From: Tretioscincus oriximinensis
Taxonomy: Eukaryota > Chordata > Lepidosauria > Squamata > Gymnophthalmidae
DNA length: 64,000 nucleotides
Direction of reading: 5' to 3'
Assembly: GCA_022410635.1 (NCBI GenBank)
Contig: JAJVDF010000126.1
Location: 496,001 to 560,000, forward strand
Both the position numbers and the translations under genes were made by a program. The notes beneath the pieces are model-generated. The model searched no databases and was not told where the DNA came from. It was given only the letters and a program-made list of their open reading frames with translations. Positions 1 through 14,600 of this stretch are shown here, in pieces. Every line of letters starts with the position of its first letter. Within the stretch, counting starts at the first letter, position 1.

Positions 1-75
1 CCCAGGTGAAGAGGTAGGTCTTCACCAGACGACGGAATGTTAACAAAGATGTCGCCTGGCGAGCCTCAAGAGAGG
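1..75 (-). mobile_element. LINE reverse-transcriptase C-terminal scrap
   Basis: The minus strand reads ATSLLTFRRLVKTYLFTW, resembling the FRRLVKTWLF-type C-terminus of LINE pol in reptiles. Too short for a clade. Confidence 0.35.
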
Positions 76-2282
76 CTGTGCTGCCTCCACACATATACAT
101 ACACACACACAGTAAACTCCAGAGGCATCTTTTGTGTAGCAGAAGCAAGAACAGCAACAATGGTGGCGAAAAGAAAAATGCATTCTCCTTCCCTCTTTCT
201 CTCTCACCTCCCACGCGCACCCCCGTGTGCATGGACACGCGCACACAAGTATCCAGATGCAAGGCTTCTTCTCAAAGCTTCGTCTCACACAATGAAAGAA
301 AGCAGCAGCACAAGTCGATGCCCAGACTCTCCCGTGGGGTTCAACTTCTTTTCACAAGGTCTCTAGCTTTTACCATCTCCCCGCTTTCATCTTTTTCTTC
401 ATTTCTGCTACGGTGTGTGCACACTCATGACGGGTGAAAAATAGGATAACCAGAAAAAAGCAGGATCAGAGTGCTGCTGCATCTTTTGTTGGAACAGAAA
501 TTACAATCNTTAAAGTGCTCCTGTCTTGCTTTTTTGCAAGAGGGACTGGCTTTCTGTGCTGCTTTGTGAGGCAACCCAAACAAGAAAGTATTCCTGCCTG
601 CCACACTTGAAAAGAAAAAGAACTGGGAGGAGGATTATTGCAGCAAGTTTGAAAAATATACCACTGCTTTGCCCATCGTTGCTGCGTGGGACAGAAAACG
701 CTTTTGTGTGTAATCTATTGATATGATTTTTCCTTGGGTAAACAGCAAGGAATTCAAGATACATTTGAACTCTGGGAGGGATTGTTTTCTCATCTCAGTC
801 ACTTTTACAGGGTTCATATAGCTGAAAAGTGAAAAAGGTATTCTGCACGTGCTTAGAAGAGGTACCATCCTTTGGGAATTAAATTCTGGAATAAAATGAA
901 GAAACGAACGCAGTGGTAGATGGCTGTTTTCTGCCTGACTCCCTCTTTTAATTCACAAGAGGAAGGAGTTTGGAAATCAGTTTGTGTTCATTGTGTTCGA
1001 ATAATTGAATAGATTATAATGTTCATTCAGCAATTAATAGGTTTATGGCAGCAAACCTAAATAAATNTTCTAGGAATTTAAAACATGTTTTATGTATACT
1101 AAATCCCTGAAATTCCAATTGACATATCTAACATTACTTAAAAAGCAATGAGAAAAGGACTAAAATTATTCACAGGTACATATGGGATGTAAAAATCCTC
1201 TTAAATTATTAATTTTGAGTATTTTTTTTTGTATGTCCCTTATTTTTGTGAAATGTCCCTTATTTTTAAGAGCATGCCCCTTATTTCACTTATCAAAAGG
1301 TGGCAACCCTAGCTTTATGCTTCAGCCAATTTTCTTCTAAGATGGCAGTCATGTGAAAAAGGCAACTCCTTTTAGTTCTGCTCATAGATGATCCCAAGAC
1401 AAATCATTCTATGCCCACATTTATCCTCTTTCAGCCTCATACAAAGGATGGGCAAATCTTGCGTCATTACATCTTCTCAGACTTTCCCCTTGGGGAGAGA
1501 AAGTAATGATAAATATTTCTGCAAATCATCAATGGACATTCAAGATGTGTAACTGTTTTTAAAACCAATTGAATATGATATCATAGAGGCATAAGTAATC
1601 TGATCATATGTATTTACTTTTTTACTGCCATTACAGGTTTAACTGAATAAATGCCATCTCTATCCCTACTTTTAATATTGTTTTATACTTTTTTAATTTT
1701 TGTAGTGATGTTTTACTGTTTTTGCCACCCTGAGACCTTCGGGTATAGGGCGGGATATAAGTATAAATAAATAAATAAATAAATAAACTAGTTCACCAGA
1801 TCTGAAAACGGGAAGCCAAGCCTTCTCCAAAGTCTCTTTACTATGGAGTCAGTGTTCACATGGTGCAACATGCTTCCTTAGCTCATTTTACAAGCTGTAG
1901 GGAAAGGCATCTGTCTCTTGGTTTCTCCTGCTGCAATACCCCCAAAATGTTGCTGCTTGCTGCTCAGTATCAGAAGCCATCAAGTCAATTTGAGTTGTCT
2001 AAAGTAGCTGCTCAGGGTGGCTGTGGCACAGCGGTAGAGCAAACTGCATGGAAAGCAGTTCAATTCCCTAGCAAACAATGGAAAATCAGTTCTGTACCTG
2101 AGCAAGAAAACTGCATAGATGAGCCTGCAGAGGTCAGCCAGCGGTATCTTAAACAGAAACAAAGGTGAATACAGACATATCTTTTAGACCCTTTTATCTT
2201 CCTTGCTCTCTAAGAAGTCATTTATACTTTATCCTTNAAAAATCTTTTATGCTTGTAAGTGAAAAAAGTATTTAAGGGTAGC

Positions 2283-2449
2283 TTTTGTTGCTTTCTCCAC
2301 AACAGACACCCTGTGGAGTAGGTGGGGCTGAGAGAGTTCAAAGAACTCTGACTGGCCCAAGGTCACCCAGCTGGCTTTCGTGGAGGAGTGGGGAATAGAA
2401 CCGGGAGACTACCATATATGANTCCAACACTCAACCATTACACCAAGGT
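2283..2449 (-). mobile_element. tRNA-derived SINE, tail missing, minus strand
   Basis: TCTCCACAACAGACACCCTG to CAACCATTACACCAAGG. Same family as 6560-6818, without the 3' tail. A separate plus-strand tail fragment with (AAAT)n lies at 1718-1790. Confidence 0.75.
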
Positions 2450-3836
2450 TGAAGAACTATTACTTTCTCGGTGCTCATTATTTTCAAGTCTTGAAATGAT
2501 TTTCCTCCCTTTGTCACAGATCTTCCTAGAGCAGCAATTTAAGGGACCAACTTCACTTGAAGTTTAATGCATATTAAGTCCATCTTCAGAGTGAAACATC
2601 AGCAAAATGAAAAACTCTTTTTGCCTACACAGGGGAAATTATTGGGGTACACAATGATTCTAAACTGAACCAGGAAAAAAGGTGATTCTTTAGGACTGAC
2701 AAATTAAATCTGTGACCAGAGCCAACATGAAAGGAAAACCATCAATTTGCCAAATTGTTCTCTCAATCTGAAGATAGAATGAAGATTAAACCAATGTGTG
2801 GCTGGGCTCAAAATTGCCATAAAAGGCACAATCTGTCCTTCTTTTAGCTATGATCTGAGGACATCAAAACATGGGATCTGGATCCTAGATGGGATAGGGA
2901 AAGGGCACTATTAGGCCTTGGACCAAAAAGAGACCAAAACAGACCTTCATGTTTTGAAAGAAACAACTCAAGGGCAGCACTGAAGGGATTCCTTCTTTGC
3001 TTCAATGCTACTCTTGTATCTATCCCTGAGTGGACAAATTGGAGAATTAGGAATCTCCTTTTGCAAACTTTTTCTAACTGCATAACGAAGGGCAGGCGTC
3101 CTCCATTAGAGTGCCTGCAGCTCTTTGTTGTGTGTCTCCCCTTATGAGGGAAGACGAGAGGCACGGAACACACCAACCAATAGGGATGTAGGCGTGCAGC
3201 TGTGTGGCCATGCACAGATCAGGTCCTCCTCCGTCANTCCCTTCCGCCATCCCCCTTTTTAAAGCGAGATGAGCAGCCACAAGTCAGCTGCAGACTTTCT
3301 CTACCCTTTCCCCTTCAAGTGCTTACAGCCTTAAATTAGGAGTAGTATGCTATTATGATTTCAGTTTAGAATGGTTTGTGTATGGAAAAAATATTATTTA
3401 AAATAAAAAGAGGCAGCTAATAAGTACAGTGTCTGGAAGCAACATAACACCTTGCAGTTGTGTCAAATGCAAAGAAGTTTGATTACTGCTTTTCCTTCTT
3501 TAAGTTTCTAGTTTATTTGTTTAGCAATCTAGGTTGACATCTAGTGGAAAAAGCTGGAAATTCAACCACCTGTTCAGGCTTGCCTCAGAATAATTTCAGA
3601 ACACAGATCAATTTTTTTATCATTTTTAGTTAGCTTAATTATGAAACCTAACAGATGTCCACACCACCATTTTATAGAAAAGCAAAGGAAAAAGACTGAA
3701 ATGCCTTTGGATTTGCTTCACTATAGTTTGCAAAAATGCATCATTATGTACAATAAACACTGAAGGTTGCAGTCATATTATACAGATGCATTAAGGCACG
3801 TTTTCAAATTATTTTGAACCATATTTACTGCATTTC

Positions 3837-3854
3837 NGGGGNGGGGGGGGGGGG
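3837..3854. repeat. Homopolymer G run
   Basis: Sixteen or more G with two ambiguous bases, prone to sequencing error. Similar C runs lie at 4880-4893 and 47462-47472. Confidence 0.9.
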
Positions 3855-5192
3855 TTACAGATGTCCAAAGTGTAAGGAAAATACAGTAGATTGAGCTTAA
3901 TGATTTAAGTGCATGGATTCAGAAACTCTTTCCACATTAAAAGGCTGCATATATTTGTGGAGTGAAACATCTAGTAGGAAATACTCGCACACCCTTAGGG
4001 CACAAAAAGGGCATGAAAAACGTTTATCCTCTTACTGCATTTCATTGACTCTTATTGGGATGATGGAAGAGTCGGTCATGGTTGCACACAGGAGCTAAAT
4101 CTGCTCCAGGAAACTCCAGGCCAGCAGTAGTTGCCATGGAACCCAGCCCAGTNTAGCAGCGGGAACAGGGAAGGAATAAGGATGCCAAACAGAGATATGC
4201 CGTGANTGGTTAACACTTTGCAGCAAACCAGCTAGTTTGCAAACATCTGTACCAACCTGAACATTTGGTTGATCAAAATCCAGTAATTCAATCAAACTAA
4301 ACCTGTTTCTCACTGTGAAACATTAACTTATTGATCGAACAATTAACACTTGCTGTGATTTTGACCTGGAAAAGGACGTTTTTCAATGAAGAAAAAGACA
4401 TTTTTTGGTTTTGAGGCACTTCAAAATCAAANACAAAAATGATGAGGAAAATGCTAGAACTGTTTCATTGAGCAGAATACTATAATGTCTTCAATATAGC
4501 CTAGGTGTTTCTCTCAACTGCATGCATTTAGAAGATGTAGCCTGCAGGTGGCACCAGTCTCAAAGGAGCCAAAATCCTCTATGTTTATTCCATTGTCACT
4601 CAAATCTCCTCAGAGTTGGGAACTGCCCAAGAATCTCATGCAATCTGCGATAGTGTACCCTTGCACAAGATCTGAGATCTTGTGCAGGGGTACGCGAGTA
4701 AATCNCCCTTACCCTGGGGGCAGCCAATTTATCAGAAGTGACATCATTTTGCTGTCACTTCCAGTATTTGCTTTCGGGTCTATGGAGCCCAGGGTGATGT
4801 CACTTCCTGTCNCGTCAAGGAAGTGACATCATAAAAAATTTGGCGCATATGATTACCCAGGGCTGCTCAAAATTTCAGACCCCCCCCCCCCCCAATATTT
4901 CACTTCTAGGAGTTACAAACACTGCTCAGGATTCATTGTCATGGAGGGAAAAAATCAAGCCAAAGTCACTTGAAAACAAACTAAAGTTTTTGGTTTTTTC
5001 ATTAGAAATGTTCTGNAGAAGGTAAAGGAGAAATATAGATGTCCAATGTTCCTCCATGTTCAATACCATGGTACTTGAGAAAGATTTATTATTACCATAT
5101 CCAAATGTAACCTATGTGTGGAATGAGTGTTATTACTGNGAGACAAAAATAGCAAATTAAATGTGCAATCTATCAAATGCAAAATTTAAATT

Positions 5193-5198
5193 TTTATT
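5193..5198 (-). terminator. Candidate polyadenylation signal for RSPH1
   Basis: TTTATT on the plus strand reads AATAAA in RSPH1 orientation, about 420 bases after the stop. A second copy lies at 5085-5090. Which one is used cannot be told from sequence alone. Confidence 0.4.
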
Positions 5199-5616
5199 AC
5201 ATTGGAAAAATTAGCACAAATATTAAAGTANTTAAAAAGTCCTAGACTGAAATCAGAACCAGAAACTAAATAATATTCTATATCAATTATCTAAACTATT
5301 TTGAGTATCAAAATAACTTAAAAGCTATTTAGATTTGTCATCCTTCCCAGTAACATCTTTNACAAGGAACAGGGGAAAATGGTTGAAGCAGAACAGATTT
5401 TTGCCTTAAAATCAAGGAAGTTAAGTTTAATCCTTAAAACAATATCAAATGGTACATGGGAAATGTATATAGTACAATGGATATAGATACATTGCTATCA
5501 AAAGAAAAACTCTAACTTCAGTAGAAAAGTTTAAGTATATCTTTTGACTGAGGTTAATAGAATTTAAAAATAAAACCTTGACTGAATTCTTTTGTTGTCA
5601 TTTTGTTCACTTAATC

Positions 5617-5669
5617 TTAAGATTCAGGTTCCTTTGCTTCTTCCTCTTTTTCTTCCAACGCAACCGGGG
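5617..5669 (-). CDS. RSPH1: RSPH1 coding exon 9 (terminal) and stop
   Basis: 53 nt, acceptor ccatag. It encodes a short Lys/Glu-rich C-terminus ending EPES and a TAA stop at 5619-5617. The human C-terminus is also acidic but ends differently, so the last residues are the least certain part of the model. Confidence 0.82.
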
Positions 5670-8600
5670 CTATGGAGACAATAAATTAAATGTAGGTGAA
5701 CTTTTATTTCTCATTCTTGATCTTACAGATTTGTGTGGGTAAATTTTGTTTGTTTGTTTACTCCAATTCTTTAATTATGTTTAGTCTGTGCTAAGCTAAT
5801 GACTAACTGAGGGGCTTTTAGAGACATTTCCACAGTGGGCTGTGACTTAGTTCCAGGAAGCAAAGGGTCAGCTGTCCATGTGTCATTCCAGAATAGACTG
5901 ACCAGATTTNTTGAGGCCCAAATGGGGCTAATTAATATCCATACTAATTTGCATATTCATGCAAATCACCCACAAACATGCAAACNCCTTTGAAATCCCT
6001 GCCCCAAAAATCTGTGAAGCATACAAAATTTTTCTGAAACATGTGGGAATTTTTGAAGTGTGTGAGAAATCTGCATTTTTTAAAAAAAATTACTGAGGGG
6101 AGGGTGCCTTCAGGAGCTGGCGCCAGTTGCCAGAGCCTCCTAGTGGTGGTGCAGTGAACTGTTTTTTTAATTTTTTTTTCAATAATTTCCCTCAGCATCC
6201 CAAAACTGGGTTTTCCCCCCATAAAGGGGTCATCTAGTCATCCTATTTCAGAATAGTGCAAGAATGGATGTAACTCACTGGCAAAGCAAAAGTGCCTAGC
6301 AAACGGAAGGTCACATATTCAGTCCCCAGGTTTTCCCAAGAAATAGGCAATGATATCTTTGTCAACTAAGGAGAAACAGGACTTGTTGTTGTAATGCCCA
6401 ACAACAACGAATTAGTAGGGTCAAACCGAAGAAGAAAAGCTCTTCTTCAATGCATTTAGCATTTTAGTAAAAACTACCTAAGTCTTATAGGGAAAAACAA
6501 ATGCAGCAGAGTATGAAGAATTAAACTGAAAAAAAAACTGAAAAAGCATGCTATATACAATTTATTTTATTTATTTGTACTTGTATCCCGCCCTATACCT
6601 GAAGGTCTCAGGACGGCCAACCAAAGGGTGGTGCACATAGCTTTCATTACTTTCTCCACAACAGACATCCTGTNGAGTAGGTGGGGCTGAGAGAGTTCAA
6701 AGAACTGTGACTGGCCCAAGATCACCCAGCTGGCTTTCATGGAGGAGTGGGGAATCGAACCAGGAGACTACTAGGTGCGAGTCCAACACTCTAACCACTA
6801 CACCAAATTGACTCTTAATATAGGTGGGGTTTGCAAAATTAATGGTAGAAACAATAAGGAGATAACGCTGATAATTTTTAAATGATTCAATTTCATCCAG
6901 CAATATTCCAAATAAAATTAATTAATACACTAGAACAAACATGTCAACCAGTAATGAAATATATAAAAAATCAAGTAAACTTAATTCATTAAACAACCAA
7001 CTACCAACTTCCTGAATATGTTTTCTTGCTTATTTCTCTTATTTCTATTTTCTGGCCAAAGAGAACTNGAGAGGTTATTTATGTTTCAGTAGAGTGAAAC
7101 CTTCTTTCCTAAAACAAAGGGAAAGAGACATTGGCCTTGAAGTTCAGGGTGCCTTTAGAAAGATAAAGAAGCTGTAGTTTTTGTCTTAGAAGAAAATGCT
7201 TCTCTCAATAGCTGCTCAAAGGACAGCTTGATTATTTACTCATATCATTACCAATTAATCTGCCAATGGGGAAAAACTAACCTAGTATTTCTATTTTTAT
7301 TCATGTCATTTATATAATCTATTCCTGATGCAAATACAAACTCCACCTTGTTNGGCATTGATTGAATTTCAGAATTATCTCAATTTCTTAAAGGTAATTC
7401 CAAAGTTTCAACCTCCAATGTTTGGCTCAGTCTGCTCAAATAAAGAATTCAATTATAACTTACACGTTGCTTACCTGGAAAAAGATTAAAATCATCTTAG
7501 CCCCTACCCAGCAGCCAATCTTCTCAACATTTCAAAGAAGTATTTTTTTTTAATAGTCAAAGGACCAACTTTAATAGGCCAACATAATGCTTCTATGCTC
7601 ACCCTTATTTCTCTCACCTTGCTCCTCTTGGTCCTCTTTGTACGCCTCCTCTTCCTCCTCTGAGTCTTTAGGTGGCGTTGCTGCTTCAGTGGCCTCTATT
7701 GTGTCTGCACCTTCAGAAGGAGCATCAGTGAGACTCTCTGCAGCTGAGGCAATAAAAAAAGAAACATTTGAAAGGGATAAATCAGGACTATCCTGCTTGT
7801 TTGAGTGAACCTTACTGGGGCAAATCATGGCACTGGAATAACTTGCTTATGTCCTCTTAATATTATGTCATTCAAAAGATGTTATTATTNTAGTTCTATC
7901 ACATTATAACACAACCCTATTTGTGTTCAAAAGTTCCCCCAAGATCACANAATTGACATGTGTACCTAATTGTTGCCATGACTCCCCCCCCCTCAATTTA
8001 ATTAAAATCAGAAATTAGGTATAAACAAAAAAGTGAAAATGTTTTAATGACTTGCCCTGTCAGCAGGATCAGCAATCCATGTATTTGCTACTAAAAAGAA
8101 CTGATGAAGTATGTTCTTAAGAACAATGCTAAAATCAGGAACAGATTGGCAAATAGTGCAGTGAAATTTGCAAAATCCAGCATTAAATTCAATGCCTAAA
8201 GCAGTTTTAGATTACTGTTCTGCAGCAGATATTCTTACAAGTAGCTCTCTCAGTTGAGTGCAAGCTTTTTATCTGTTTTTGATGCAGTAGTAACAAAATT
8301 ACTGTAAATTGTGTTCTATTTTATATTGAATATTATTGATTGAATGATTTTTATTTTTATGATCATCATCTATGTAAAATTTTACAATTCGGTAAACTAT
8401 CTTGAACAATATATTGTTTGAAAAAAAGTCGATAGATCAATGTTCCCATGTTTCTACTTCCTTGGTCAAACTTCTAATCTCTGTTCCTCTTTCTCCTTTC
8501 CATTCTTCTTTCAGACGTACCCTGAGACTCACTTCTCATTCTCCCCCATTCAATCAAACAAATATTGCTCCTCTCTCTCTTCTTGCAGCAATTCACTTCT

Positions 8601-11600
8601 CTTATCACTAGTCAACACACTGCCAGACAGAGACACAGGTCCAACATTTAAAGTTATTTGTCTCTGCTTGTAAAGAAGAGACTCACCCAGTTCTACACTG
8701 AGCCACTTTATGGGATTTATCTTGGATTATTGCAGATTGTGTCAGGTCCCCATTTCAAGATGTATCCCAGAACAAGGCCCAGTGTAGAAAGGGAATTAGG
8801 AAAGGATGGAGAGTTGGAAGATTTAGTATATATATCAACTGATATGTATACTAAAGATGCATTTAACACTTTTCACTATACTGGGTCTACTTTTACTGAG
8901 TCACCATAAAGCAGTCTCTCCCTATGATCACCACGATCCCTTGACAAAGCTCCATCTCTAGATATTGAGCATCTGAAGAAGTAGACCTGTCTACGAAAGC
9001 TTATGCCAACCACTTTCCTCAAGTTAGTCTCAAAGTGCTGCTAGCTCCTTTGCTGGACTTTCTGCTAGACTAACACGGCTATTTCTCTGAAATAGATATT
9101 GTACGTGAAACTTGGTTAAGCATACTTAATCTGTATCACAGCAGTGAGTGACGCTCCCTCAGTGAATTACAAACCTGGTTCCTCAATTGTTGGAACCTCT
9201 ACAGAAGATACCCGAGGCACCACAGGTGCTGGTGGTGGCTCTTCAGGTGCCCAGAGAGTTAGGTTGGTAATTTTATTTGCTTTCCATTTTGGAAGAACTG
9301 GTGTTAATATTTCTTCTTCCTCCTCTTCCTCTGGTTTTTCCTAAAAGATAAGTGACTATTTAGAGCAACTTAAAGGAAAAGTGANTAACCAGGCCTAAAT
9401 ATGGAACCAGCCTTATGTAGCACTCCACTTACATCACATAGTACACACTCACACATGCAGAGCACAAAACATCAACTGACTTAATGCCCCAAATAATAAG
9501 ATTCAAAAGCCTTGTTTATTACCATTCTAATAATATCACAAACCTATACCTGCTTAAGACGTTTTGCTCCATATACTATTGTTCTCAGAGATGAGGTGAC
9601 AGTAAATAAACACTAGGACATTGTGACAATGTTATCTTAATTGCAATACTGCTTCCCCACAAACACCTGTGGAATGCTGGACATCTCNGACCTGAAATTC
9701 TGAAAATTTGATTTATTGATGTAGTGACCTGTTACTGTTAAATCATAGAGAACATCTGTGTGGAAATATTATGTCTTTAACTGATACNTAAAAGGTGTGA
9801 TTATAACTATGTTCTAAGGAGTGGATGGGAGGGAATTCTATAAGGTAAAAAGTTCCAATTGCACATCATAATGCTATAGCATGTTGTATTTTGTGGAATC
9901 TAGTCTATGGCCTTTCCTAATAATCTCAGGTTTCTTCTTGGAACTNCATAATTCTGAGTTATTTAGGGCCTTGTGTTCCAAACGTAAGACTTTTAANTTT
10001 ATCCAGTAGCTAACTGAAATCTAAATCAACTTCTGTAGCACAGCTATAACATGAGCCCAAACAGGCACCCCATGGAAGACACCTGCTCCTGATTTTTCCC
10101 TAGCTGCAGCTCCCATGACTTGAAACAACAGCAGTCCCATATAAAGCACATAGCAGCAGCCTAAATTTGCGATTATTAGAGCGCACATAACAATGGGCAG
10201 CTTACCCTTATCTAGACAAGGGGAAAATGTTATTTTAAATAGNGCTGGTAATAAGCAGATCTGACCACACTGGTAACAATGGTGAGAAATATCTCCATGA
10301 ATACTCACTTCAACTCAGCAATTTGTGAAAAAAGTTCACCAAAGTTATGTAATAGAATTTAATTTAAAGGATCTGTAGCCTTTTGATGGATGAGCAAAAT
10401 TAAAACAGGCAATAATCATTTATTTATTTATTTATATTATTTATTCATATTTCTATCCTACATTTCAGCCAAGGATTTCAGGGCAGATGAAGAAGAAGAN
10501 GGAGAAGAACTGGGTTCTTATACCCTGCTTTTCTCACCTTTCAAAGGGACTCAAAGCGGTTTACAAGGGTATTTTTGCCCGAAGGCTTACATTCTATCTT
10601 CCCCACCAGNTTATGGTGGTTCCCATGTATCTACTTGCATTCAGTTGCAATTTCTTGCAATTCTTGCTTTCGAATAGNTGGGTTGGCTAGAGCTACAGGC
10701 TAGTGGAAGGTGCTCACCCCTCCCCACGTCCCACACAGGGCTTCGAAATCCCTTCTCCCAGATGAGAGACGGATTCCTTAGTGACTNAGTTATCCATGCT
10801 ATAATNGGTCAAATACCCTGGCTAACACAACTATGGGGAAGGGAATATTGTTTTTTCCTCAGCCAAAGGCCAATGTAATGAGATCTATCTTTACCAGTTG
10901 CTGAGTTCATAGGTGACTGCTGCACATCAAAAAGCCATGACCAAGAAGGCTCTTCCACATATCCCTAACCCTTATCTGCTGACACTGGTGACTCTACCAG
11001 GATGAGCTCACTGGTAGATTTGAAGACACCCAGTGGGTCTAGATAGAAGAATAGGTATTGGGGGCCAAACAAATACCTACTTTTCCCACTATAATGCACA
11101 AAATATTATTTCCTGTATTACTGTAAGTATATAAAAGTAATCAAAAGGCTGCATAACATTTTTTAAATATAAAATATAAAAAACTTGTGTGTATATGTAT
11201 ATATACATATGTATATTTATCACTTTCTACATGCAAATGTTCAAGCCGTTGCACTATAGAGGCTTTATAATTGCTCTCAAAGCATCCAGCACTTAGTGAA
11301 TAATGGAATTGAAAGTATCACAGATTTTAATATAGCGATACTACTGAACAGCAGATATACTGCATATTTAAAAATATGTTTGAATTGTGGGGTTGAGTCA
11401 ACTAGAAGGCACTTGACTGAACCCAATAAAATGACTGAGCAAGTAGAGGGAACATGGCAATTAAGGATGACTGAAGTTTGGGGGAATTCACCTTCTTGTT
11501 TTCATCATGTAATTTTCTAGGGTCCAATCTGGCTGAAGAATGCTTTAATAGTACTTGGTTGTTTTTTTTAATAATTCTAACATTCTAAAGCAATTGCTAC

Positions 11601-14600
11601 ATTATCTACTCCAAACTTCTCTTTCACATGTGACATGCAGGCAGACCATGCAAACACAATTCATTTCAAGACCAGAGGGCACCTCTCCAGTACTAGGTTC
11701 CATGAAGATATAAGCGTCNATGACTGGCTGCACGTCATAATTCTCGGAGGGCAGGCCTTTGCTGCCTCGTCGTTTGTTTCTGCATTGCTTGAGCTAAATA
11801 AGTTGTAAAAGGGATAGGATCTGTGAACTCACCTCTGTATATTGGTTGAGAAAACGACAAATTGATTGAAAAGAAGGAACAAAATTTGTTAAGTTGGTAA
11901 AGTACACAATGCAGTTAAACTTGGGGGCTTTTCTGCATAGAATGTTGTCCCATGCTAGGAAAATGATTAGGAGATTGAGGCAGGATAAGGCTGCAGAGCT
12001 TAGGGTGGAATACAGCTGTTTCTAAAGAAAGTAGAGGATGACTTGTAACAGCGGCTAGAATTTATTCTTTTGATCTTTCTGAGAAAGGTGTTGGGATTAC
12101 AATTCTCGAAGATGCATTCTGTTTAGAGACGAAAGATCTTTCCATAGAAAGTCAAACACAGTGCTTTAACGTATATTGAGAAGGTAACTGCCAAGTAATA
12201 GCTACACAAATTTAACTTCAAGACACTAATTATGAATTCAGAAGAAAGATCCATGATTTCTAGACCTGGAAAAATACAAGCAGACCAGAAGCAATAGAAT
12301 GCAGACCTAACATTGCTGCTAGAGTGCTTTTTTCAGGAAGACCACCATTGAAAAACTAGGGACTATTAAAGTAATAGACTTTACTTTCAAGAAGATTGAA
12401 AAATAAAATATAGCTTATTCTCATCTGATAAATTCAATCTAGTCAACCTTAGCGCTACTAGCAATTGGTTTAATTAGCCCTGAAATCAACTAGTTTCCAA
12501 ATTATTGTTTCAGCCACTTTTTCACTCCAAGGCATAAAACTAAAATGTGAAAATAGTAAAATCCTTTTTCAGGCTCTTATGTTATATGCATAGATTTTTG
12601 TTGCACTTTTTACCTCACGAACATATTCTCCGTGCTGCTCACATCCAATATCAAATATGTACTTCCCAGGACCAAGTGGCTGAATGAGAAAAAAAANCAA
12701 AGATCAGTAATAGACAACTTGGAAGCATGATGAAACACACGACACATTATGACACACTATAGCAAAGCCCACTTCATAGTAAAAAAAGAGTCCTTATGCA
12801 ACAATGTAATTGTAATTCTCTCTAACTCTGGCAGCTTTGAAAACGATTAAAAGAAAATTAGTGGAATACAAGATTACCAGTGACTTCTAATCAGGATGAC
12901 TTTGCCCACATCAGAAACACTATGTCAGATAATGAAATATGCAAAAAGGAAGACCGATGATGTGATTAATAATCCCTTTGTGGATTTCCATAGAAAGTTA
13001 TACTGGGGATAAGTTGGTGAACTAGGTGAGCACCCACACTGGTAAATATAGTGGACCAACAAGTGTGCCAGGAGCCTCCCTTCTGCACACTCGTCTGGTC
13101 CAATAATGCCTCACCAAACAATGAGTACTTTTCATCTACCAAAAAAGAGCACAGAGCAGAGCAGAAGGCCCAAAGTGGAGGCTTGGTTTAGTCTATCATA
13201 GACCTCTTGTTCAACATCTACCAGTATATTAAAAGGACAAATACCAAACCATGCAGGAGTGCAGATAATATATTTTGACGGTTACTGTATCACAGGACTC
13301 ATTGTGCCAGTGTAACAAGATGCATCATCACTACAAGGGATCTCCTGAGTCTTTGGAGCTTTTGGAGGCTCCTATGTTGGTTTCAAAGTTGGCTTGAATT
13401 TCAGAGCTAGAACAGAAGCTAGAACAGAACAGGCCATCGGAACACACTTTGGCCTTGTTCTAATCCGGGAATATCTATCCTAGAGAGTCTGGTCCACTTA
13501 GTCCAAACTGCTAAAGATAAGTGGGAAAAGACCTTAAATATGTACCAGATGATCTGGAAGAGAAGTGCAAGATATTTTAACCTCCCACAACTCTGTCACT
13601 CAAAATAGTCATTTTTTCTTAAGCTTTCATGTGACGCTTTGCAATCTGTCACAAAAACATTTCATCCTAATAGTCATACTTTATAATCATGTTTTTGCTA
13701 TATCTAACTTAAGTCAGTATTCTATAATGTATGCCTTCATCCAGTGCTTATACTGTAATAAGTACATTAATGGTCACAAGATTGGCTAAACGATGGTCCT
13801 CCTGAAGTTATTAGGCTACATTTATTTCCAGCCAATTTGGTAAAGAACAGTTTTGTCAAAAAAAAAATCTGCAGCTATTTTTTTCCTAGCACAAATCACT
13901 CCCAAGTCAGGGCTAAGATTGTGGAATAGATATAAAAATGTGATGCATAGTAGCGTAGTAGCCTTCTGAAGACATTGCCAGATTAATATAGTTTCTAATA
14001 TACTTACATTTTTATTCACAAATTTCCCTTGATATCTGTGGTTTAGGTGGATGAGCTCAGCCGCACCCTCTTGTTGTCCGTTTGCCCAAGTGCCAACATA
14101 TTTAGAGCCAGTCAATGCATACACATATGTGCCTTGCCCGTGCCTAGGAAGAGACAAAGAGGAGTTTTTAAAGAACAGAAACATACACATCCTATTCAGA
14201 TCATTCTGAACCTCCAGTGTTGGCTTCACCTTCTATAAATTGCTTTATGTCAACAAGTTTAAATTAAAACATTTTAACCCATGGGGCTTTGTAAGAATTT
14301 ACTGCAAAGTCCTCATTATTATTATATGCCATTATATTTACTGGATAGATTTATACTCCCTTTTTATTGTACCAGGGAAGAATTAAGCTAAAGGGAAAGA
14401 ATTGTACATGAGCTGCTGTTTTAACCAACAGAACAAATAAATTAGTGGGGGAAAGGCACTATGCTGTGCTCTCACTAGCAACAAAGGGTAGGTTTTTATC
14501 CCTGATGTTAAGCCACTCAGCCAGTACTTCCACTTGACTGTGACAATGAAGATCAAAAATTAATGATGAGCAGCTCTTTTGAGATGTAGTTCTAATATAT

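Larger units (their letters stand above)
76..5192. other. Intergenic region beyond the RSPH1 3' end
   Basis: No exon supported. In human the next gene here is UBASH3A; I find none of its coding sequence. It holds a CA-rich stretch (90-112), SINE pieces (1718-1790, 2283-2449), a tRNA-like SINE head (2021-2075: GTGGCACAGCGGTAGAGC and GTTCAATTCC), a GC-richer stretch at 3080-3290, and G and C homopolymers. Confidence 0.6.

Noticed and set aside
2021..2075. tRNA-like A and B boxes
   Set aside because: No complete cloverleaf can be drawn; it is a SINE head remnant. The same holds for 6251-6320, 22455-22511 and 37215-37275.
1..5192. 3' end of UBASH3A, expected here by synteny
   Set aside because: No coding sequence resembling its C-terminus was found on either strand; the gene must lie outside the window.
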